Shown piece after piece: positions 18,266 to 25,714 of a DNA stretch of 64,000 nucleotides; the first letter of the stretch is position 1, and each line of letters starts with the position of its first letter. Origin of the DNA: Sphingomonadales bacterium (GTDB taxonomy: Bacteria; Pseudomonadota; Alphaproteobacteria; Sphingomonadales; Sphingomonadaceae). Location: contig SEFZ01000030.1 in assembly GCA_004173185.1 (NCBI GenBank), positions 40,366 through 104,365 on the forward strand, read 5' to 3'. The notes beneath the pieces were generated by a model that was not told the origin of the DNA, made no database searches, and worked only from the letters and a program-made list of their open reading frames with translations. Position numbers and translations under genes: made by a program.

Positions 18266-18910
18266 TTAGAACATGCTCTGCGGGATGATCAGAACGTCGC
18301 CCGGCTCAAGCCTGACGTTCGCGCTGATGTCGCCATTCTTGAGCAGATCGCCCAGACGCACCGTATATTCGCGCTGCTGCCCGGTCCGTTTGTCGACGCG
18401 CACCAGCCGCGAGCGATTGCCCGAAGCGAATTCGCTCAGGCCACCCACGGCGATCATCGCGTCGAGCGCGGTCATGTTGGCGCGATACGGGATCGAAGCC
18501 GGCTTCTCGGTCGCGCCGACGACGCGAACCTGCTGGCTATACGTGCCCGAGAAATTCTCGACGATCACCGATACGATCGGATCCTTGATATACTCGCCAA
18601 GCGCGTATTTCAGATCGTCTGCGAGCATTGCGGGGGTTTTGCCCACCGCCGGCATGTCGTTGATCAGCGGCACGGTGATGCGGCCATCGGGGCGCACCTG
18701 AACCTTTGTCGAAAGCTCGGCATTGCGCCACACGAAGATGTTGAGCTGATCCATCGGGCCGATGATATATTCTTCGCTCGGCGTCTCGCGGCTCGCCACC
18801 GCGCTTGCTGCGGGCAGCTGGGGACGACCGCCCCCGCCTCCGCAACCGGAGAGAAGGACCGCGGCCAATACAGGGGCGATAATTGCCCTGCCAACGGAGA
18901 GAAAACGCAT
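18266..18910 (-). CDS. XrtA-associated exopolysaccharide export lipoprotein (Wza-like)
   Basis: Outer-membrane polysaccharide export protein of 214 aa. The N-terminus is a lipoprotein signal with lipobox LLSGC. The export domain includes YIIGPMDQLNIFVW and VRPDGRITVPLINDMPAVGK, followed by SLBB-like repeats (QVRVVGATEKPASIPYR) and the closing VRLEPGDVLIIPQSMF. It is shorter than Wza and lacks its C-terminal helix, like other exosortase-linked versions. The start at 18910 has GGAG upstream. It is the first gene of the minus-strand operon, so the promoter should lie in 18911-19049. Confidence 0.92.
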   Translation of the reverse strand: MRFLSVGRAIIAPVLAAVLLSGCGGGGGRPQLPAASAVASRETPSEEYIIGPMDQLNIFVWRNAELSTKVQVRPDGRITVPLINDMPAVGKTPAMLADDLKYALGEYIKDPIVSVIVENFSGTYSQQVRVVGATEKPASIPYRANMTALDAMIAVGGLSEFASGNRSRLVRVDKRTGQQREYTVRLGDLLKNGDISANVRLEPGDVLIIPQSMF

Positions 18911-19049
18911 GCTCGAGCTCCTCACCAACCGGGGCAAAAGCAACCGACGTCTCGGCCACAAACCCGGCTGGGTCAGGCTCAGCTATGCGAGGAAGAGGTA
19001 AACATCGGGTTAGGAGTTGGCCGGTTTCGGCAGAAACCTGCGGGAAATG
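18911..19049 (-). promoter_or_regulatory. presumed promoter region of the XrtA operon
   Basis: 139 bp without a gene between the PLP decarboxylase stop and the export lipoprotein start. I cannot identify convincing -35/-10 boxes. By position it is the only spacer long enough to hold the operon promoter. Confidence 0.35.
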
Positions 19050-20249
19050 CTAAGGCAGGTTCACCAGTATTTCCCGAACCGGGGCATGTCCCAGAAATGC
19101 GCTGGGCGAAGCGCTCGCGCCATACGCGCCCGATGCGAATATCGCTATGACGTCACCCACCTGCGCCATGGGCAGGGCAACACGGTCTGCCAGACGGTCC
19201 AGCGGGGTGCAGAGTGGCCCGACAATGGTCACCACTTCCTCCGCCGCGTCCGCCATCCGATGCGCCACCGCGACCGGATAATTGCGCTTCACCACGGTGC
19301 CGAAATTGCCGGTCGCCGCGAGGTGATGGTTCAGCCCGCCATCGACGATCAGGAAAGTCTCGCCGCCGCTTACTTTTCGGTCGACCACCTGCGTCAGATA
19401 CACGCCCGATTCGCCGACCATCCACCGGCCCAATTCGATCGCGAAGCGGGTGCCGGTAAGGCTCTCGGGCAGCTTTTTCAGTTTTTTGCCCAGCGCCTTG
19501 CCGATCGCGGCCACGTCCACCGGTGTGTCGCCCGAAAAATAGGGGATGCCGAACCCGCCACCGAGATTGACCAGCGGCGGCACCACCCGCGCTTGCTCGG
19601 CCAGCCGCGCGGCCAGTTCCAGCGTTGCCGCCTGCGTCTCGATGATCGCCTGGGTATCGAGCGATTGCGAGCCGGCAAAGATATGGAAGCCCCGCCAGTC
19701 TGCCCCGCCCGCGACGATCAGCTGCACCAGATCGGGCACATGCGCGACTTCGACGCCAAAGGGCGACGCGCGGCCACCCATCTTCATCCCCGAACCACGC
19801 AGTTCGAAATCCGGATTGACCCGCACCGCCAGTCGCGGGCGCTTGTTGATCTGCGTACCGATCGCCAGCGCACGCTGGGCCTCGGCGAACGATTCGATAT
19901 TGATCGTCACGCCCGAATGGATTGCGGCTTCCAGCTCAAAATCGCGTTTGCCCGGCCCAGCGAAGCTCACGAGTTCCGGCGTCATGACGTCAAGCGCCTT
20001 GTCCATCTCGCCCACCGAGGCGATATCGAGACCGTCCACCAACGGCGCAATCGCCGCGAGCAGTTTGGGGTGCGGGTTGGCCTTGATCGCGTAATGCAAA
20101 TCCAGCGTCTTCGGCATCGCCTTGCGCAGCGCCTTCAGCCGCGCCGCGACGATCGCGAAATCATAGACGTAGGCCGGTGTCGCCTCGCCTGCCCAGGGCA
20201 GAGCCATCAGCCCCGCAAATTCGGGTGGAATTGGGCCAAATGGCTTCAT
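19050..20249 (-). CDS. XrtA-associated PLP-dependent decarboxylase
   Basis: Fold-type III PLP decarboxylase of 399 aa, related to diaminopimelate and ornithine decarboxylases. The PLP lysine is in LHYAIKANPHP (about K56). NLGGGFGIPYF is the phosphate loop, ELGRWMVG the EPGR-like segment, and VGPLCTPLD carries the catalytic cysteine. This subfamily is recurrently linked to exosortase A. Its start overlaps the stop of the AMP ligase (ATGA). With the ligase and the divergent carrier protein it probably makes or loads an amino building block for the surface polymer; substrate and product are not known. Confidence 0.9.
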   Translation of the reverse strand: MKPFGPIPPEFAGLMALPWAGEATPAYVYDFAIVAARLKALRKAMPKTLDLHYAIKANPHPKLLAAIAPLVDGLDIASVGEMDKALDVMTPELVSFAGPGKRDFELEAAIHSGVTINIESFAEAQRALAIGTQINKRPRLAVRVNPDFELRGSGMKMGGRASPFGVEVAHVPDLVQLIVAGGADWRGFHIFAGSQSLDTQAIIETQAATLELAARLAEQARVVPPLVNLGGGFGIPYFSGDTPVDVAAIGKALGKKLKKLPESLTGTRFAIELGRWMVGESGVYLTQVVDRKVSGGETFLIVDGGLNHHLAATGNFGTVVKRNYPVAVAHRMADAAEEVVTIVGPLCTPLDRLADRVALPMAQVGDVIAIFASGAYGASASPSAFLGHAPVREILVNLP

Positions 20250-21805
20250 GAAATCTCCCCACGCTCAGCCTGAGCCTGTCGAAGGGCATGTGGCGCCCTT
20301 TCGACAAGCTCAGGGTCAGCGATAATTTGTGCCTTTAGCGCCGATCGATCCAGCTTGCCGTTCGCATTGCGGGGCATTTCGTCGCGCCAATCATAGCGCA
20401 TCGGCTGCATGAAGCTCGGCAGTTCGCGCCTTAGCCGCTCACGCAAGCCATGCTCGCGCTCCGGATCGCCGCGCACCACCACCATAATCGCCTGCCCCAA
20501 CCGCGCATCGGGCACGCCAAAAGCCACCGCCTCCGCTGCTTCGCCGCCGGAAACCACGGCTTCCTCGATCTCGGTAGGGCTGATTCGGTTACCCGCCGAT
20601 TTGATCATTTCATCGTCGCGGCCAACAAAGCGCAGCAAGCCCGCTGCATCCTCGCTCACCGTGTCGCCCGACCACACTGCCATGCCGCCGCTCGTCGAGA
20701 AATCGGGTGCCGGGCGAAACCGCTGCGCGGTCCGCTCTGCATCCTGCCAATATCCCTGCGCCACCAGCGGCCCGGCATGGACCAGTTCGCCCTGCGCCGC
20801 GCGCTTGCCGTCAGCCCCCACAACCAGAATCTCGGCGAACGGGATCGCCCGCCCGATCGAATCGGGATGCGAATCGACCAGATCGGGATCGAGATAGGTC
20901 GATCGAAACGCCTCGGTCAGCCCATACATCGGGTAGAGCCGCGCTGCCGGAAACCGCTCCCGCAGCCCCTTCACCATGCCGCGCGTCAGCGCCCCGCCGG
21001 AATTGGTCAGCCGCTTCAATTTGCTCGCAGTCTCCGCCGGCCATTCCGCCTCGAGCAACTGCACCCACAATGGCGGTACCCCGGCCAAAGTCGTTGCCCT
21101 GAAGCGCTCGACCGCTTTCACCACGTCGCGCGCCGTCAGATAATCGAGCGGCACGATTCGCGCGCCCGCAGCCCAGGTCGAAAACAGCTGATTCTGCCCA
21201 TAATCGAAGCTGAACGGCAGAACGCCGAGCACGCGATCCTCAGACTCGATCTGAAGATAATGCGCCACGCTGATGGCACCGAGCCATAAATTGGCATGGG
21301 AGAGCATCACCCCCTTGGGTCGCCCCGTCGATCCCGACGTGTAAAGGATCGCCGCCAGTGTATCCGTATCGGCTTCCGAAACCGGCAGCGCGTCGTCGCT
21401 GGCGAGATCGGCTTCCTCCAGCGTCCGGCAATCGGCGGGCACATCGCCGGCATCCAGCGTCTGAAGCCGCGCGCCTTGCGATACCAGCGCCCGCGCGCCG
21501 CTATCGGCGAGGATATGCGCCACCTGTGCGCGCTTGAGCACCGGATTGACCGGCACATGCACCAGACCCGCCCGCACCGCCGCCAGCGGCATCAGGCACG
21601 CCGTCCGCGTCTTGGGCAGCCATGTAGCCACCCGCTCGCCCTTCGCCAGCCCCAGCCGCGACAGCGCATGCGCCATGCCGCCAATCGCTGCCTCAAGCTC
21701 GGCATAGGTCATCGTGCCTGCGCGGTCTTCCAGCGCCACGGAATCGCGCTCGCCACGCAAGGCAAGCGCATCCAGCGGCTTCGGCAAAGGATCGAGCGGC
21801 ACCAT
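20246..21805 (-). CDS. XrtA-associated AMP-forming acyl-CoA/acyl-ACP ligase
   Basis: Adenylate-forming enzyme of 519 aa. The AMP-binding signature YTSGSTGRPKGVMLSH is clear, with YPMYGLTEAFRSTYL, the SGDTVSEDAAGLLRFVGR hinge and the catalytic lysine segment RNANGKLDRSAL near the C-terminus. It activates a carboxylic acid as the adenylate, then probably passes it to CoA or to the carrier protein encoded divergently 76 bases away. The start at 21805 has AAGGG upstream. Its last 20 or so codons (PHALRQAQAERGEIS) lie in a palindromic repeat, so the natural C-terminus was apparently replaced by repeat sequence. Confidence 0.9.
   Translation of the reverse strand: MVPLDPLPKPLDALALRGERDSVALEDRAGTMTYAELEAAIGGMAHALSRLGLAKGERVATWLPKTRTACLMPLAAVRAGLVHVPVNPVLKRAQVAHILADSGARALVSQGARLQTLDAGDVPADCRTLEEADLASDDALPVSEADTDTLAAILYTSGSTGRPKGVMLSHANLWLGAISVAHYLQIESEDRVLGVLPFSFDYGQNQLFSTWAAGARIVPLDYLTARDVVKAVERFRATTLAGVPPLWVQLLEAEWPAETASKLKRLTNSGGALTRGMVKGLRERFPAARLYPMYGLTEAFRSTYLDPDLVDSHPDSIGRAIPFAEILVVGADGKRAAQGELVHAGPLVAQGYWQDAERTAQRFRPAPDFSTSGGMAVWSGDTVSEDAAGLLRFVGRDDEMIKSAGNRISPTEIEEAVVSGGEAAEAVAFGVPDARLGQAIMVVVRGDPEREHGLRERLRRELPSFMQPMRYDWRDEMPRNANGKLDRSALKAQIIADPELVERAPHALRQAQAERGEIS
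20262..20321. repeat. sphingomonad-type palindromic repeat inside the ligase 3' end
   Basis: The arms 20262-20287 and 20295-20321 are imperfect inverted copies of a unit containing CCTGAGC-TGTCGAAGGGC. This motif is a common dispersed repeat in sphingomonad and xanthomonad genomes. Here it is translated as the tail of the AMP ligase and can form a strong hairpin before the decarboxylase gene. Confidence 0.8.
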
Positions 21806-21880
21806 TTCGTCACCCTTATACTTGGCAGGCGGTTCGCATACCCTTACGGGAACGAAAAAATATCGCAGGGGGGTAAGCCA
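21806..21880. promoter_or_regulatory. divergent promoter region, ligase and carrier protein
   Basis: 75 bp between the divergent starts of the AMP ligase (21805) and the acyl carrier protein (21881). It is A+T-richer than its surroundings and ends with AGGGGGG, the carrier ribosome site. Promoter boxes cannot be assigned. Confidence 0.4.
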
Positions 21881-22153
21881 GTGCAGCCCGATGGGTCGCT
21901 TGAAGTAGAAAATGCTGTCCGTGCGGTTCTCCGCGACGTTCTTGGTCTCAGCCCTGAGCGCGCAGCCGCGTTCCGCGAGGAAACGCCGCTGTTCGGTGCC
22001 TTGCCCGAACTCGATTCGCTCGCGGTCGCCGGCGTCCTCACCGAGCTTGAGGATCGGCTGGGCATATTGATCGAGGATGACGAGGTTGACGGCGAGATGC
22101 TCGAAACCTTCGGCGCGCTCCTCCATTTCGCCCAGACCAAGGCGCTAGGGTGA
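21881..22153 (+). CDS. XrtA-associated acyl carrier protein
   Basis: Carrier protein of 90 aa. The phosphopantetheine site is Ser46 in PELDSLAVAGVL, in the usual D-S-L context, flanked by acidic helices (LTELEDRLGI, then DDEVDGEMLETFG). The start is GTG 21881, with AGGGGGG seven bases upstream; the frame is open further upstream but nothing there looks like this family. Its stop overlaps the GTG of the next gene (GTGA). It probably holds the acid activated by the divergent AMP ligase. Confidence 0.88.
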   Translation: MQPDGSLEVENAVRAVLRDVLGLSPERAAAFREETPLFGALPELDSLAVAGVLTELEDRLGILIEDDEVDGEMLETFGALLHFAQTKALG

Positions 22154-22770
22154 TCGATCACTACGACTGGGAAGGCGGTCGCGAAGCAATGCTCCGCTTC
22201 GGTCCCGCCTCCGGCCCGGTCGTAGTCGCAGCGCTCCCGCTGTTCGAGGAAGCCAATCGCACGCGGACGTTCGTGGTGACATTGCTTCGGGCATTGGCCG
22301 AGCGCGGCATCGCGAGCGCTCTGCCCGACCTGCCGGGGCAAGGCGAAAGCCTGATCCCGACCCACGCCGCCACCCTCGCCGATACGCGCGCCGCCTTTGC
22401 CGAGGTGGCGGGAGACTATACGCTTGCGATCCGCAGCGGTGCATTGCTTGATGCGGGAGAGCGCAAGGGCCGCTGGCACTTCGCGCCTCAGCAGGGCTCC
22501 GAACTCCTCCGCGAACTCACCCGTCTGCGCAAAGCAGCCGGGTCCGAGGATTTTGCCGGCAATCGCCTGAGCGACGCCTTGCTCGCCGAACTGGAAGGCG
22601 CCGCCACGGCCGAAGCGCGCATCGTCCGCCACGAAACCGACGCCAAGGCGGCCGACCTCAAGGTCCCCGGGGCACCGCTATGGCGCCGCGCCGAGCCGGA
22701 TAACGATCCCGTCCTCGCCAATCTCCTCGCCGACGACATCGCCGCATGGGTACGCGCATGCGAAAGCTGA
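22150..22770 (+). CDS. XrtA-associated hydrolase 2 (alpha/beta-hydrolase-like)
   Basis: Protein of 206 aa with an alpha/beta-hydrolase-like start: VVVAALPLFEEANRTRTFVV, then ALPDLPGQGESL. The later part shows no clear nucleophile elbow (G-x-S-x-G), so catalysis is uncertain and it may be a degenerate or unusual hydrolase. The GTG start overlaps the carrier protein stop. It belongs to the hydrolase pair recurrently found in exosortase A loci, perhaps releasing or transferring the acyl group from the carrier. Confidence 0.82.
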   Translation: MIDHYDWEGGREAMLRFGPASGPVVVAALPLFEEANRTRTFVVTLLRALAERGIASALPDLPGQGESLIPTHAATLADTRAAFAEVAGDYTLAIRSGALLDAGERKGRWHFAPQQGSELLRELTRLRKAAGSEDFAGNRLSDALLAELEGAATAEARIVRHETDAKAADLKVPGAPLWRRAEPDNDPVLANLLADDIAAWVRACES

Positions 22771-23543
22771 TCCACTTCCCCTGCGCAGGCGAAACCCTCA
22801 TGGGCTCGCTCGACGAAGCTTCGGGCACCACCGGGCTCCTGATCGTCTCCGGCGGCAATGAAATCCGCATGGGCGCGCATCGCGGCATGGCGCTGCTCGC
22901 CGCGCGTGTCGCCACAGCCGGGCACCCGGTGCTGCGCTTCGATCGCCGCGGTATCGGCGATTCGACCGGCGAGAATGGCGGCTTCGAAACCACTGCCGAA
23001 GACATTGCCGCCGCCGCCAAGGCATTCCGCCAAGCCGGCGTCACCCTCATCCTCGGCTACGGAAATTGCGACGCCGCCACCGCGCTTGCTTTCTTCCACG
23101 CCTCCGCCGGGATCGACGCGCTGCTCCTCGCAAACCCCTGGACGATTGAAGCCACCGACGATCTGCCCCCCGCCGCGGCGATCCGATCGCATTACGCCGA
23201 ACGGCTCAAGGACCCCAAGGAATGGCTGCGCCTGATGCGTGGCGGCGTGAATATCGGAAAGGTCCTCAAGGGGTTGAGGAAGTCCGCCCAGAAACAGTCT
23301 CAAACGCCAGACACGCTCGCCGCGCGCCTTGCCGCCGCGCTCGCCAGCGGCCCGCCCACGACGATCCTGATCGCCAAGGGCGACAACACCGCCATCGCCT
23401 TCGCCGATGCGTACAAAGCCCCGGCCTTCGAAGCCGCCCGCGCCCGCATCACGATCGAAACGCTCGACAGCGACAGCCACAGCTTCGCCAGCGTATCGGA
23501 CAAGGACTGGCTCTTCGATCGGGTGATCGCGGCTTTAGCCTAG
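22746..23543 (+). CDS. XrtA-associated hydrolase 1 (alpha/beta-hydrolase)
   Basis: Alpha/beta-hydrolase-like protein of 265 aa. LLIVSGGNEIRMGAHRGMA precedes the strand FDRRGIGDSTGENGGF. At the position of the usual G-x-S-x-G elbow the sequence is LGYGNCDAAT, so the nucleophile would be Cys rather than Ser. A late SHSFAS supplies the histidine. It overlaps the preceding gene, and ATG 22758 is an alternative start. It ends convergently with the tyrosinase gene, overlapping by nine bases. Function in the polymer pathway is inferred from context. Confidence 0.85.
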   Translation: MGTRMRKLIHFPCAGETLMGSLDEASGTTGLLIVSGGNEIRMGAHRGMALLAARVATAGHPVLRFDRRGIGDSTGENGGFETTAEDIAAAAKAFRQAGVTLILGYGNCDAATALAFFHASAGIDALLLANPWTIEATDDLPPAAAIRSHYAERLKDPKEWLRLMRGGVNIGKVLKGLRKSAQKQSQTPDTLAARLAAALASGPPTTILIAKGDNTAIAFADAYKAPAFEAARARITIETLDSDSHSFASVSDKDWLFDRVIAALA

Positions 23544-24986
23544 CCGACCGCGAAACTCGACACGGTCGATATTGATCACCGATCCACCCGGCGCGCGCCC
23601 GGCATCGATCCGCACAAAGGTCACGCCCAGTTCCTCGGGGTCGCGCCCCTCGGCCACCCGCTTGATCACATCGCCCGCAGGCAGCTCGATCCGCACCCGG
23701 CCATTCTCGGCATGATCCAGCGCCGCCGCGATCTGGAAAGGCCCCAGCGTGCCGATCAGCCGGTCCTCGGGCGGAATGACGTCGTAATCCAAGTCATCCA
23801 GATCGAGGTAGAGCTTGTAGAAATAGCCCCCGCTCTCGCCCATCTTCGTCAGCGTCACGGCATCGAGCACCACGGCGAGTTCGTCGCTCATGCCGTGCGC
23901 CGCATGATCGGCCATCGGCATTTCCTCGCCCCGATAGATCGGCATGCGGATCGATCGCGATTCGCGCCCCAGCCAGATCCCACGAAACGGTATCGGCGCG
24001 GCGGCGGCGGGCGGCGGCGCTGCGGCCGCGGGCGGCGGCGCCATCATGACCCTGGGCGGCGGCGGTGCCACGGCTGGCGCAGACGCAACCGGCGGCGGTG
24101 GCGGCGGCACCGTGGCAGCGTCAGCCTCCACCGGAACCGGCGGCCGTGGCTTCACGCCCGCGCCACCTTCCATATTCACCGATTCCTGCCGCGGCAGCAT
24201 CAGATCGGCATAGCGATAGCCCAATGCCTCCGGTGCCATCGCTTCGGCGCGCTTGACGCTCATGCCCGTCTGATAGTCGAGCTGCCCGCCCCAATAAGGC
24301 AGTCCGGCCGCGGGCATCAGCCGCCCCTGCCCCGCCAGCGTCCATGCCGCCCAGAGGCGATCGATATTGGCGTGATGCATCCAGAAGATCAGGTCCTGCG
24401 GCGATTGCATCGTCGCCATCCGCCCGCCGATGAGGTTGTGGACGTTGTTGTGGAACTGCTCGACATTGGCCTCGAAGCAATTCTTGATCTTGCCGCGCTC
24501 AAACGCAGTGACGTCATTGCCGAACGCGCCATAAACAAGCGCCTTGCCTACCTCGATGCCCTTGCGCGTCTCGAACAGCGGATTGCTCGCCGCATTGCCC
24601 TGCGTCAGCTCCACCGGCAGCTTCGCGTCGGCGAAATAGTCCCAATAAGGCAGCCGCAGCGTGGTCGATCTGGAAACCTTGCGCAACTGCTGCTCGAACA
24701 GCGAGAGGTAGCCCCGGTGCCAGGCGAGGAAATAGTCCTTCCCGTGCGGGCAATGGCTCTGGTGGATATTCGCCCAGAACAGCCAGCTATCGGGGCTGGC
24801 GGCATTGGTGTTGGCCTTCATCGTGCGCACGGCGCTCACCAGCTTGGGATAGTCGCCGGTCTTGCGAAACTTCGCCCAGGGCAGCCGCTCCTGCACCGGC
24901 CCCGCCAGTTCCCACGCAACCGCCGGCCCGCCCGCACCAATGGCCGCGAGAACGCCAAGAACTTCGCGCCGTTTGAGTGCCGCCAT
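23535..24986 (-). CDS. secreted tyrosinase-family copper oxidase
   Basis: Type 3 copper protein of 483 aa. CuA ligands are in NIHQSHCPHGKDYFLAWHRG (about H75, H81, H90, with eight residues between the last two). CuB ligands are in EQFHNNVHNL and FWMHHANIDRLW. The N-terminus has LKRREVLG before a hydrophobic stretch, resembling a Tat signal. After the catalytic domain come a Pro/Ala-rich linker (about 290-335) and a C-terminal domain of about 140 residues. It should oxidise phenols to quinones. ATG 24986 is preferred over the in-frame ATG at 25028 because it directly precedes the signal peptide. Confidence 0.88.
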   Translation of the reverse strand: MAALKRREVLGVLAAIGAGGPAVAWELAGPVQERLPWAKFRKTGDYPKLVSAVRTMKANTNAASPDSWLFWANIHQSHCPHGKDYFLAWHRGYLSLFEQQLRKVSRSTTLRLPYWDYFADAKLPVELTQGNAASNPLFETRKGIEVGKALVYGAFGNDVTAFERGKIKNCFEANVEQFHNNVHNLIGGRMATMQSPQDLIFWMHHANIDRLWAAWTLAGQGRLMPAAGLPYWGGQLDYQTGMSVKRAEAMAPEALGYRYADLMLPRQESVNMEGGAGVKPRPPVPVEADAATVPPPPPPVASAPAVAPPPPRVMMAPPPAAAAPPPAAAAPIPFRGIWLGRESRSIRMPIYRGEEMPMADHAAHGMSDELAVVLDAVTLTKMGESGGYFYKLYLDLDDLDYDVIPPEDRLIGTLGPFQIAAALDHAENGRVRIELPAGDVIKRVAEGRDPEELGVTFVRIDAGRAPGGSVINIDRVEFRGRLG

Positions 24987-25074
24987 GAAATCGCCCCCGA
25001 TTCGTTTCGGGGGCATCATGACGATCAATGCTGTGGATGGAAGGCCGCACTTCTGAAGTGCCGGACTATCGAAA

Positions 25075-25151
25075 TGGTAGCGGAGGAGGGACTTGAACCC
25101 CCGACCCCAGGATTATGATTCCCGTGCTCTAACCAACTGAGCTACTCCGCC
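25075..25151 (-). tRNA. tRNA-Met (CAT), elongator type
   Basis: 77 bases with encoded CCA. A seven-pair acceptor stem GGCGGAG / CTCCGCT, D-arm, anticodon loop ATCATAA (anticodon CAT), GGGTC variable region and T-loop TTCAAGT are all present. Similarity to elongator tRNA-Met favours Met over the lysidine-modified Ile isoacceptor. Confidence 0.93.
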
Positions 25152-25210
25152 CCAATGAGGCCCGCTTCCAGGGAAGCGAGGGCGCGCATTAGGTCGCCCG
25201 CTTTCCGTCG

Positions 25211-25714
25211 TCAAGCGAACATGTGCCGCGAAAGCGGTTCCCATGGCCCGCCGCGATAATGCCATGCCGCCAACCCGGCGATCTCGACCTCGCGCGGCAC
25301 GAAATCCCGCGAAAGCTGGGTGAGCACAAACTTGGCGAGAACGGGCGTCACCTTATTCTGGATCGTGACGTGCGGCCGCCAGCGCGTCGCGTCCTGCGGC
25401 ATCAGCATCCCGGCGAACGCTTCGCTCAGCCCGCCCCGGATCGCGTCCAGCGCGGGTGCCTCGATCCGATAAGCCACGCCCCGCCCCAGATGCATCAGCC
25501 CGGTCACCTTGGCCCTGGGCGCGCGTATCCCACGGGTCTCCTGGCTTAGCCGATGCTTGAGCTCATCCTCCACCGATGGCGGCAGATGGTGAAACAGCGT
25601 CAGATGCGCGTCGAGCACGTTGCGCTCGGGCGGATAATGCTCGCGGCGCAGCGCGTTGAACCAGGCCTGATCCTGACGCCCAAACAGGGCGGTCACGATG
25701 ATCGGCGCGCTCAA
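25211..25714 (-). CDS. 2H phosphoesterase / 2'-5' RNA ligase-like protein
   Basis: Protein of 167 aa with the two signature H-x-T motifs of the 2H phosphoesterase superfamily: HLTLFHHL and HVTIQNKV. These enzymes act on 2'-5' or cyclic phosphodiester bonds in RNA. I chose TTG 25714 because it overlaps the Kup stop (TTGA), implying coupling; GTG 25699 is an alternative. The frame stays open upstream inside kup but has no family resemblance there. The physiological substrate is unknown. Confidence 0.82.
   Translation of the reverse strand: MSAPIIVTALFGRQDQAWFNALRREHYPPERNVLDAHLTLFHHLPPSVEDELKHRLSQETRGIRAPRAKVTGLMHLGRGVAYRIEAPALDAIRGGLSEAFAGMLMPQDATRWRPHVTIQNKVTPVLAKFVLTQLSRDFVPREVEIAGLAAWHYRGGPWEPLSRHMFA

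Noticed and set aside
21296..21880. Upstream open extension of the carrier protein
   Set aside because: It is antisense to the AMP ligase. GTG 21881 has a near-perfect ribosome site and gives a normal carrier length.
23990..24130. GC-rich tandem-like stretch, possible DNA repeat
   Set aside because: It encodes the Pro/Ala linker of the tyrosinase and is explained by codon use for those residues.
25075..25151. tRNA-Ile (CAT, lysidine type)
   Set aside because: The body matches elongator tRNA-Met features (for example GGGTC variable region and acceptor) better than Ile2.
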